5,270 nt of DNA from Thermoproteota archaeon. GTDB taxonomy: Archaea > Thermoproteota > Methanomethylicia > Methanomethylicales > B66-G16. Location of the stretch: the NCBI GenBank assembly GCA_003649085.1, contig QMQV01000093.1, positions 1 to 5,270 of the forward strand. Direction: 5' to 3'. This document shows positions 1-4,856 of the stretch, piece by piece. The notes under the pieces are model-generated. The model saw only the letters and a list, made by a program, of their open reading frames with translations, did no database searches and was not told the origin of the DNA. The position numbers were made by a program, and so were the translations under genes. Each line of letters starts with the position of its first letter. The first letter of the stretch is position 1.

Positions 1-21
1 AACTAAAACGTAAGCCTTCAC
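1..21 (-). CDS. Start of a second RAM-domain (Lrp/AsnC ligand-binding) protein, partial
   Basis: Only seven codons are in the window. Read on the minus strand from a GTG at 21-19 they give MKAYVLV, which is how stand-alone RAM-domain proteins typically begin (first beta strand, YVLV). The upstream neighbour has the same YVLV strand near its own start. A strong ribosome binding site, GGGGGGTG at 34-27, lies 5 bases before the GTG. The gap to the stop codon of the preceding gene is only 17 bases, so the two were probably co-transcribed tandem paralogues. The family call rests on seven residues plus context, so it is tentative; everything after codon 7 is outside the window. Confidence 0.5.
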
Positions 22-38
22 ATCAACACCCCCCTTAC

Positions 39-275
39 CTAAACTTCTATTGCAACTAGGCTTTCGCTATGAGCTACTCCAGGCGTCTTAGCTATGCGTA
101 AAGCTACTTTACCAAAAGCCCTTAAGTTACCAGCCTCGACCTCGACTACCAAGTCCCACTCGCCTGTCACCGTGGTGACAGACTTCACGCCTCTTATCGC
201 AGCGATTTTGTCTCTAGCTTTTTCAAAAGCTCCTTCACCACCGCATCTAACTAAGACGTATCCATAAACTGCCAA
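39..275 (-). CDS. Stand-alone RAM-domain protein (Lrp/AsnC effector-binding domain, no DNA-binding domain)
   Basis: A 78-residue protein with the alpha/beta RAM fold pattern of the Lrp/AsnC C-terminal domain: strand YVLVRCG (6-12), helix to about residue 27, RGVKSVTTVTGEWDLVVEVEA (28-48) carrying the signature GV..V..VTG..D, then a helix and the closing PGVAHSESLVAIEV (65-78). In the family this domain forms dimers or octamers and binds amino acids or similar small effectors at subunit interfaces. Stand-alone versions are thought to sense effectors or to combine with full-length Lrp regulators. There is no helix-turn-helix, so it cannot bind DNA by itself in the usual way. I place the start at TTG 275-273, because GAGGTGA (287-281) sits 5 bases upstream. 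A GTG at 284 would add three residues but overlaps that ribosome binding site. It is divergent from the Toprim gene and is followed 17 bases on by a probable second RAM gene. The effector cannot be told from sequence. Confidence 0.85.
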   Translation of the reverse strand: MAVYGYVLVRCGGEGAFEKARDKIAAIRGVKSVTTVTGEWDLVVEVEAGNLRAFGKVALRIAKTPGVAHSESLVAIEV

Positions 276-280
276 AGAAT

Positions 281-287
281 TCACCTC
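281..287 (-). promoter_or_regulatory. Ribosome binding site GAGGTGA for the RAM-domain gene
   Basis: GAGGTGA is an excellent match to the archaeal anti-Shine-Dalgarno complement and lies 5 bases before a TTG codon (275-273). The GTG that would give the longest reading frame (284-282) is embedded inside this motif and has no comparable motif ahead of it. This site therefore argues for the TTG start. Confidence 0.6.
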
Positions 288-314
288 AGCTCTCTAAATA
301 ATTAACCATAGCTT

Positions 315-327
315 GCTTTAATAAAGC
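315..327. promoter_or_regulatory. Palindromic TATA-like element in a divergent promoter region
   Basis: GCTTTAATAAAGC is a perfect inverted repeat (6-base arms, one central base). Read in either direction it contains an archaeal TATA-like sequence (TTTAATAA or TTTATTAA). Its centre at 321 is about 36 bases from the ATG at 357 on the plus strand and about 37-46 bases from the GTG/TTG starts on the minus strand. Both distances fit a TATA box driving transcripts that begin about 25 bases away with short leaders. It is inferred to serve the RAM gene leftward and the Toprim-Nudix pair rightward; the symmetry could also be a repressor site. Confidence 0.45.
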
Positions 328-356
328 GTTTTAGCTAGCAATTGAAGAAGAGGTTT

Positions 357-767
357 ATGCGCGTGAAGAGGCTTGACGAGGCTTTTAAAGGAGTTAAGGA
401 GGTTATTGAATGGTTAAACGAGAACATCGACTTAGTCGTTGTGGAAGGCCCGCACGACTCTAAAGCTTTAAAGCTTCTCGGGCTATCTAAGCCCATAGTT
501 GAGCTTTCAAGGGCTAAGAAGCCTTTATTCGAAGTCATCGACTGGATCGTTGAAAGGTTTCGAAGGAAACGTGTAGCGCTTTTACTTGACTTTGACGAAG
601 AAGGTGAGAAGCTTTCAGCGCGCTTAATTAACGAACTTTCTCAACAAGGTGTAGTTGTAAGCATGGATGTTAGGAAGCGCTTAAGGGATATTTTAAGCTC
701 TGTTGGCATTAAGTCTATTGAAGGCATATCAGTGATTAAGAGAGAAGTTCTCGAGGGAAGAGGATGA
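357..767 (+). CDS. Small Toprim-domain protein, archaeal primase-like / RNase M5-like family
   Basis: A 136-residue single-domain Toprim protein. The two Toprim motifs are plain: the acidic strand-end motif VVVEGPHDSKAL (27-38, Glu30 and Asp34) and LLLDFDEEGEKL (75-86, Asp78-x-Asp80 followed by Gly83). Toprim folds bind Mg2+ and catalyse or regulate nucleic-acid strand chemistry in primases, topoisomerases and RNase M5. The MDVRKRL...IKSIEGI tail (103-124) is typical of the archaeal small primase-like family grouped with bacterial RNase M5 (5S rRNA maturation). The exact archaeal substrate is not established. The start is uncertain: ATG 357 has GAGG (350-353) only 3 bases ahead, a GTG at 363 would have better spacing, and a TTG at 342 would add five residues without a ribosome binding site. 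All leave the domain intact. The stop TGA overlaps the ATG of the Nudix gene (ATGA), implying translational coupling. Confidence 0.85.
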   Translation: MRVKRLDEAFKGVKEVIEWLNENIDLVVVEGPHDSKALKLLGLSKPIVELSRAKKPLFEVIDWIVERFRRKRVALLLDFDEEGEKLSARLINELSQQGVVVSMDVRKRLRDILSSVGIKSIEGISVIKREVLEGRG

Positions 768-1165
768 GGCAGCCGCTTTTAGCTGTAGACGCCGTGATAT
801 TAGTCAACGAGCATTCGATAGTGCTTGTTAAGCGGAAGAAACCACCGTTTGAAGGTTTTTGGGCTTTGCCTGGAGGTTTCGTCGAATACGGTGAAACTGT
901 TGAAGCAGCTGTTAAAAGAGAGGTTTTTGAAGAAACTGGCTTAAAGGTGGAGGTCTTAGATCTCATAGGTGTTTTCTCAAAGCCTGATAGGGATCCTAGG
1001 GGGCACGTGATTTCAATAGCATTTTTAACTAAGGCTATAGGTGGGACGCTTAAAGAAGGTGAGGAGGTTGGAGAAGTTAGGGCGTTTAAGGTTGATAGCT
1101 TACCTGAAAATCTGGCATTTGACCATGGAGAGATGATAAGGGAGGCTTTGAAAAAGCTTCGTTAG
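764..1165 (+). CDS. Nudix hydrolase, ADP-ribose pyrophosphatase-like
   Basis: A 133-residue single Nudix domain. The Nudix box is complete: Gly38, x5, Glu44, x7, Arg52-Glu53-Val54-x-Glu56-Glu57-Thr58-Gly59-Leu60, so the Mg2+-binding helix should be functional. The family hydrolyses nucleoside diphosphates linked to another moiety. The stretch FSKPDRDPRGHVISIAF (71-87) after the box and the LAFDHGEMI motif (118-126) resemble archaeal ADP-ribose pyrophosphatases, which split ADP-ribose to AMP and ribose 5-phosphate. Substrate class is inferred from this resemblance, not proven. The length is normal for the family. The ATG overlaps the upstream Toprim stop by 4 bases, and GAGGG (753-757) sits 6 bases ahead of it, so the gene is probably read from the same message. 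No signal peptide or membrane segment is seen, so the protein should be cytoplasmic. Confidence 0.9.
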   Translation: MRQPLLAVDAVILVNEHSIVLVKRKKPPFEGFWALPGGFVEYGETVEAAVKREVFEETGLKVEVLDLIGVFSKPDRDPRGHVISIAFLTKAIGGTLKEGEEVGEVRAFKVDSLPENLAFDHGEMIREALKKLR

Positions 1166-1395
1166 GCATCTTCTACTCCTTGATTAAGGCGAGTTGAGCT
1201 AATGGGTAGAGCGAACTTAAAACATGACCTTGTATGTGGGGGAAAATGGATGTAAAGAAGGGAATTAAGGATTAATTGAGGTTTCCACTTTTTCGACCAA
1301 AGACTTGATAGTTAGGAGGGTAGGCTACGTAAAGTCCTTGCGCGTTCACGGTGTCTCAGGAGAGGTTATGGAAAGCCCCTTTGTTTTGTAATGAG
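1166..1395. other. Convergent intergenic region with no convincing gene
   Basis: These 230 bases lie between the 3' ends of the Nudix gene and the inositol-phosphate synthase gene. I find no tRNA, no box C/D pair, no hairpin terminator and no ORF with a ribosome binding site. A 17-codon ATG frame (1202-1255) has no start signal. One frame is open for about 40 codons (1269-1388, stop 1389-1391) and reads protein-like near its end (VRRVGYVKSLRVHGVSGEVM), but it has no good start codon or ribosome binding site. It may be a decayed gene fragment or chance. A T5 run at 1289-1293 could help end rightward transcripts, but this is weak. Confidence 0.5.
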
Positions 1396-2466
1396 TTATC
1401 TCTCGCGCTTGCCTTCAATAAACTCCTTAACCCATTCCTTTGCAACTGCTGCTGGAGCATGTATTGGTGGGTGCTTAAAAGCCCATGCTGAGATGCTCGT
1501 TAATGGACCTCCTACGCCTCTATCTTTTGCTATCTTGACAGCTCTAATGACATCTATTACTGAGCCTGCTGAGTTTGGAGCGTCCCACACTGATAGCTTG
1601 ACATCTATTGTTAACGGCGTATCGCCAAAGTATTTGCCCTTTATCCAGATGTAGCATATCTTCTGGTTTTGTAGGAAGGGTATGTAGTCGCTTGGACCTA
1701 TCTTAACCGGGAATTGATAGCCAGCCATCTCAACGACAGCTGATGTCTTGCTTATTTCCTTGGATTTTAGCCTCTCTCTTTCCAGCATGTTTAGGAAGTC
1801 CGTATCTCCTCCGACGTTCAATTGATAGGACTCTTCGATTTTCACGCCTCTGTCTACGAGAAGCTTTGTTATCGTCTTATGCAAGACTGTCGCTCCGAGC
1901 TGGCTTTGTACGTCATCCCCCGCCACCGGCACTTTGCGCTCTTCAAACTTCTTAGCCCAAGTTGGGTCTGATGCTATGAACACTGGCATGCAGTTTACAA
2001 AAGCTACGCCAGCATCTAGGGCTTGCTGAGCATACCATCTAACAGCTTCTTCAGAACCAACTGGCAAGTAGTTTACCAGCATGTCCGCCTTGACGTCCTT
2101 TAACACCTGTGCTACATCGACAGGCTCCTTTGGCGAGATGGGTATGACGTCTTTAAGGTATTTGCCTACGCCATCCATTACCGGGCCTTTCATGACCTCG
2201 ACTCCAAGCTTGGGCACTTTGGCGAAGACCCTTGTATTGTTTGGAGGCGAGAATATGGCTTCTGATAGGTCTTTACCTACTTTCCTATCGTCAACGTCGA
2301 AGGCGGCTACGAACTCTATATCGCTTACTCTGTAGCCGCCAAAGTTTGGATATAGGAGTCCAGGTATTTGCTCATCGTCCTTAGCATTTTGGTAGTAGAA
2401 AACTCCTTGAATTAAAGCTGATGCGCAGTTACCAACACCAGCGATTGCTACTCTAATACGTCCCAC
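1396..2466 (-). CDS. ino1: Myo-inositol-1-phosphate synthase (inositol-3-phosphate synthase)
   Basis: A 356-residue enzyme of the short archaeal/actinobacterial/Thermotoga type. It converts glucose 6-phosphate to 1L-myo-inositol 1-phosphate using bound NAD+ in an oxidation, aldol cyclisation and reduction cycle. The N-terminal Rossmann motif is [12 protein letters not shown] (10-21). Family landmarks follow in order: [11 protein letters not shown] (131-141), [12 protein letters not shown] (157-168), [16 protein letters not shown] (182-197), [12 protein letters not shown] (216-227), a lysine-rich catalytic segment KSKEISKT (234-241), and VWDAPNSAG (293-301). No key block is missing and the length is usual. 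In archaea the product feeds inositol phospholipid head groups and, in hyperthermophiles, di-myo-inositol phosphate solutes. The start is GTG 2466: an in-frame TGA immediately precedes it and a strong GGAGGGGG lies 6 bases upstream. An ATG at 2470 is out of frame. It is last in the minus-strand gene row, 117 bases after the M20 gene, with its own TATA-like box. Confidence 0.95.
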   Translation of the reverse strand: MGRIRVAIAGVGNCASALIQGVFYYQNAKDDEQIPGLLYPNFGGYRVSDIEFVAAFDVDDRKVGKDLSEAIFSPPNNTRVFAKVPKLGVEVMKGPVMDGVGKYLKDVIPISPKEPVDVAQVLKDVKADMLVNYLPVGSEEAVRWYAQQALDAGVAFVNCMPVFIASDPTWAKKFEERKVPVAGDDVQSQLGATVLHKTITKLLVDRGVKIEESYQLNVGGDTDFLNMLERERLKSKEISKTSAVVEMAGYQFPVKIGPSDYIPFLQNQKICYIWIKGKYFGDTPLTIDVKLSVWDAPNSAGSVIDVIRAVKIAKDRGVGGPLTSISAWAFKHPPIHAPAAVAKEWVKEFIEGKRER

Positions 2467-2472
2467 TCATAA

Positions 2473-2480
2473 CCCCCTCC
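2473..2480 (-). promoter_or_regulatory. Ribosome binding site GGAGGGGG fixing the GTG start of the inositol-phosphate synthase
   Basis: GGAGGGGG is 6 bases upstream of GTG 2466-2464. It supports the GTG over the nearby ATG (2470-2468), which is out of frame and would be only 2 bases from the motif. Confidence 0.7.
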
Positions 2481-2530
2481 ATTAAAGAAGTATTGAAGAA
2501 GCTTAGCTACTCCTATTGAAAATGTTTAGG

Positions 2531-2542
2531 CGTTATATAACG
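2531..2542 (-). promoter_or_regulatory. Palindromic TATA box upstream of the inositol-phosphate synthase
   Basis: CGTTATATAACG is a perfect 12-base palindrome containing TTATATAA, a good archaeal TATA box. Its centre is about 70 bases upstream of the GTG start. A transcript beginning roughly 25 bases downstream (near 2511) would have a leader of about 45 bases that includes the strong ribosome binding site. The leftward gene is therefore likely to have its own promoter and not depend only on read-through. Because the box is symmetric and no gene lies divergently, the symmetry itself could be an operator. Confidence 0.5.
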
Positions 2543-2583
2543 TTTTACACCTTGAAATCATGGGGTTCTTTCAGATAGTCATG

Positions 2584-3684
2584 TTAAACAAGCCCTCTGA
2601 GCATTAACTTGTATAATGCGGCACAAGCTAGCTCAACTTCGCGCATGTTTATAGATTCGTCGACTTCGTGTATTTTGCTTGGGTCGCCTGGACCGAAGAT
2701 TACAGCTTCATCTGCAAGCCCCATGTCCAAGAAGGCCTTAGCTGGGGTTGCGACGTTAGATGTCGTGATTTCAGATGGTAAGCCTAGGTCTCGTAAGTGG
2801 CTTAAGAGAGTTAAAGCGAGCTTACCTGGCTTATCCTGAGCTAAGGGTGATAGCTCCTCAGAGAAGCTGCAACTATATTCTAGCCCCGCATCTCTAAGTA
2901 GCTGGATCATATCAGCATACAGCTTTTCCGCTTCCTCTCTCGACTTAGCTGCTATGTGGAGGATTAATGACACCGTATCGGGGGTTGTTGTCTCCCAATA
3001 AGGTGTTCCTACGCTCACTATTGATACCTTCTCGCTAAGTAGGCTTCCTAAAGAGTTGATGAATGCAGCAGTAGCGTATATGGGATTTTGTCTCGACGGT
3101 ATGCCTACGTGCGAAAGCTTGCCTCTTATACTGCACATCACCCTATAAGACCCTATGCATGAGATAGCTACTTTAAGCGAAGTAGGCTCTAATATTATGA
3201 GCTTAGATGACGGCGGCAGCCCTGCGCCGCCTATCATCCTCAAGCTCGACTTATACAACCTCTCGCCGTCAGGTAGGATTAAGATGTAAATGTCTTGTTT
3301 TAACGGCTCTTTAGCTTCTAATGCCAATTTAAGAGCTACTAGCAAAGCAGCTATACCAGCTTTAGCATCTACTGACCCTCGTCCCTTGAGGGTCTCTTCC
3401 TCTACTTCGCCTGAAAATGGGTTAAAGCTCCACTTCTCAATACTGCCTATCGGTGCTACATCAATGTGAGCTGTGAAGATAAGTGGTGTGGAGGGTACTG
3501 GGCTATTGATTAAGCTTATGAGCATTGGCTCGTCTCGCTCAACGTATAGCTTACGGCACTTAGCATTGAGCTTGCTAAGATAGCTTTCAATTAGATATGA
3601 ACATGGTTCAACCGATCTAGTAGCAACTAGGCTTTGTAGTAAGTCTTTAAGCTCTAAGACTGCTTGTTGAGGTATTTTCGACAA
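2584..3684 (-). CDS. M20-family (ArgE/DapE-like) metallopeptidase or deacylase, with catalytic glutamate replaced
   Basis: A 366-residue cytoplasmic protein with the full M20 layout: catalytic domain, inserted dimerisation domain (about 173-280), then the rest of the catalytic domain. Metal ligands are in place: TAHIDVAPIG (His73, with Asp75), GRGSVDAKAG (Asp106), Glu141, LEPT (Glu166) and GPGDPSKIHEVDESI (His339). The dimerisation-domain GKLSHVGIPSRQNPI carries the expected His192. The spacing matches DapE closely (His to Asp 33, Asp to bridging Glu 35). However, the normal Glu-Glu pair reads Gly140-Glu141 (LPDGER), so the general-base glutamate is missing. M20 enzymes remove N-acyl groups or cleave dipeptides (ArgE, DapE, LysK, carboxypeptidases); the substrate cannot be assigned here and no lysine or arginine pathway genes are adjacent. 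The start is TTG 3684: a stop lies two codons upstream, no other early start exists, and no clear ribosome binding site is seen, so it may be near-leaderless. Confidence 0.85.
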   Translation of the reverse strand: MSKIPQQAVLELKDLLQSLVATRSVEPCSYLIESYLSKLNAKCRKLYVERDEPMLISLINSPVPSTPLIFTAHIDVAPIGSIEKWSFNPFSGEVEEETLKGRGSVDAKAGIAALLVALKLALEAKEPLKQDIYILILPDGERLYKSSLRMIGGAGLPPSSKLIILEPTSLKVAISCIGSYRVMCSIRGKLSHVGIPSRQNPIYATAAFINSLGSLLSEKVSIVSVGTPYWETTTPDTVSLILHIAAKSREEAEKLYADMIQLLRDAGLEYSCSFSEELSPLAQDKPGKLALTLLSHLRDLGLPSEITTSNVATPAKAFLDMGLADEAVIFGPGDPSKIHEVDESINMREVELACAALYKLMLRGLV

Positions 3685-3710
3685 GGCTTATCAAAAATAC
3701 TCTATGTGGG

Positions 3711-3720
3711 AAAAGCTATA
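3711..3720 (-). promoter_or_regulatory. Possible TATA-like box for the M20 gene
   Basis: On the minus strand this reads TATAGCTTTT, centred about 31 bases upstream of the TTG start. That spacing would give an almost leaderless message, consistent with the absence of a ribosome binding site. The match is weak, and read-through from the prenyl synthase gene (82 bases upstream) is an equally good explanation. Confidence 0.25.
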
Positions 3721-3766
3721 TCAGCTGATCGAAGCCTTTCTCGATGTGAAGCTAAGCTAAGTTATC

Positions 3767-4774
3767 TCAATTTCCTGTCACTAACTTAGAGTGAAAGTTT
3801 GGGTTTACGAGCTTAACCATTTGATAGAAGCATTCTATATGTGGCCGTTTTCCCAGCGCTTTTAAGCTTTCAACAGCTTTCCATAGATATTCCTCCACCT
3901 TAGATAGGCAGTATTTATCTATTCCATAGGCTCTGACAGCTTTGGTCAGCTCCTTTAAGCTGTCCTTAGACGTGTCGTTTGAGAGAGCATCTCTAACTTT
4001 TCGTCTCAGTCGATCGTCTCCTCTGTTGTATAAAGCAATTAGTGGGAGTGGTGGCATGCCTCTTTTGCTTATAGAGGATTTTTCAACTAAGTCTTCTAAA
4101 TCGTCTTTTATTTGATAAGCAACTCCATAGTACTCTGCAAAGGAACCTAAAGCGTGTACCAAAGGCTGTGGAGCTTTTACAGCTAAAGCTCCTATTTCCG
4201 CAGCTAGCTTAAATAGCGAGGCTGACTTACGCTTAACCATGTCTATATAAAGCTCTTCAGACACATCCTTAATTCCAGCTGAAATGTCGATGAGCTCGCC
4301 TTCGCATAGCATTAAGGCTGTTTCAGCAGTCTTCCTTAAGATCTCCTCACCATAACTTGAAGCAAGCTTTATTGAGAGAGCTATTAATGCATCTCCAGTT
4401 AATATCGCAATTTCAGAAGACCAAAGCTTATGCACAGTAGGCAGACCTCTTCTGACCTCATCTTCATCGATGATGTCGTCGTGGACTAATGTAGCTGTAT
4501 GAATTAGCTCAACTGATAAAGCTAGCTGAAGGACTTGTTCTACACTACCCCCTGCGCATTCAGCTGATAGGAGAACTAGTATTGGTCTAAGTCGTTTACC
4601 AGGAGATAATAAGGCATGTCTAAGCTGGGGATAAAGCTTGGAACTATCTAAGCTCATGATAAACTCTGCTAAAGCTTTATCGATCAGCTCCTTGTAGACG
4701 CTTAGCCTATCAGCTAAGGAGATGTCGCGCATCTTGCTTAGAGCACCGTGCTTATCACACGCCATAGAACACAC
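3767..4774 (-). CDS. Trans-isoprenyl diphosphate synthase (geranylgeranyl or longer-chain diphosphate synthase)
   Basis: A 335-residue all-helical prenyl elongase. It condenses isopentenyl diphosphate with an allylic diphosphate; in archaea this makes the C20 or C25 precursors of ether lipids, or quinone side chains. Visible motifs: GKRLRP (59-64, substrate binding), first Asp-rich motif HDDIIDEDEVRRG (98-110; Asp99, Asp100, Asp103), KRKSASLF (181-188, Lys183) and second Asp-rich motif YQIKDDLED (220-228; Asp224, Asp225, Asp228). Two oddities: the fifth residue before the first Asp-rich motif is Ala94 where archaeal GGPP synthases often have a bulky aromatic, suggesting a longer product. The segment after the second motif is also short and reads RGMPPLP (238-244) in place of the usual GKxTLP. 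I take GTG 4774 as the start because GAGG (4786-4783) lies 8 bases ahead; ATG at codon 4 (4765) is an alternative. It lies 82 bases after the HTH gene and 82 before the M20 gene. The class is sure; the chain length is not. Confidence 0.92.
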   Translation of the reverse strand: MCSMACDKHGALSKMRDISLADRLSVYKELIDKALAEFIMSLDSSKLYPQLRHALLSPGKRLRPILVLLSAECAGGSVEQVLQLALSVELIHTATLVHDDIIDEDEVRRGLPTVHKLWSSEIAILTGDALIALSIKLASSYGEEILRKTAETALMLCEGELIDISAGIKDVSEELYIDMVKRKSASLFKLAAEIGALAVKAPQPLVHALGSFAEYYGVAYQIKDDLEDLVEKSSISKRGMPPLPLIALYNRGDDRLRRKVRDALSNDTSKDSLKELTKAVRAYGIDKYCLSKVEEYLWKAVESLKALGKRPHIECFYQMVKLVNPNFHSKLVTGN

Positions 4775-4805
4775 AACTACTTCCTCATAGACAAAAGAGC
4801 AGGTG

Positions 4806-4813
4806 ATATAAAA
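4806..4813 (-). promoter_or_regulatory. TATA-like box upstream of the prenyl synthase
   Basis: On the minus strand TTTTATAT lies about 36 bases ahead of the GTG start, in the 82-base gap after the HTH-membrane gene. A start of transcription near 4784 would give a leader of about 10 bases. This suggests the prenyl synthase can be transcribed separately from the upstream gene. Confidence 0.45.
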
Positions 4814-4856
4814 GGATAGTCGATAGTCAGAGACGAAACGGAGATGAATGGAAATG

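Noticed and set aside
335..538. Minus-strand open frame opposite the Toprim gene
   Set aside because: It is a shadow of the Toprim coding strand, with low-complexity Ser/Thr-rich translation and no ribosome binding site.
1202..1255. 17-codon ATG frame after the Nudix gene
   Set aside because: Too short, with no ribosome binding site or promoter; expected by chance.
1287..1294. T-rich run as a terminator for the Toprim-Nudix unit
   Set aside because: Only five T residues, more than 120 bases after the stop, with no hairpin ahead of it.
1743..1955. Plus-strand open frames inside the inositol-phosphate synthase gene (also 1391-1654 and 2081-2335)
   Set aside because: They lie fully within a well-supported gene on the other strand, and their translations match no recognisable family.
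2609..2839. Plus-strand open frame inside the M20 gene
   Set aside because: Its translation is the antisense of a conserved M20 region that includes the C-terminal metal-binding motif.
3720..3729. Palindrome ATCAGCTGAT between the prenyl synthase and M20 genes
   Set aside because: A 10-base palindrome occurs often by chance, and it does not overlap a clear promoter element.
3719..3766. Possible box C/D small RNA (CTGA and GATGTGA motifs)
   Set aside because: The motifs are in the wrong order for a C/D RNA and lack a matching terminal stem and second box pair.
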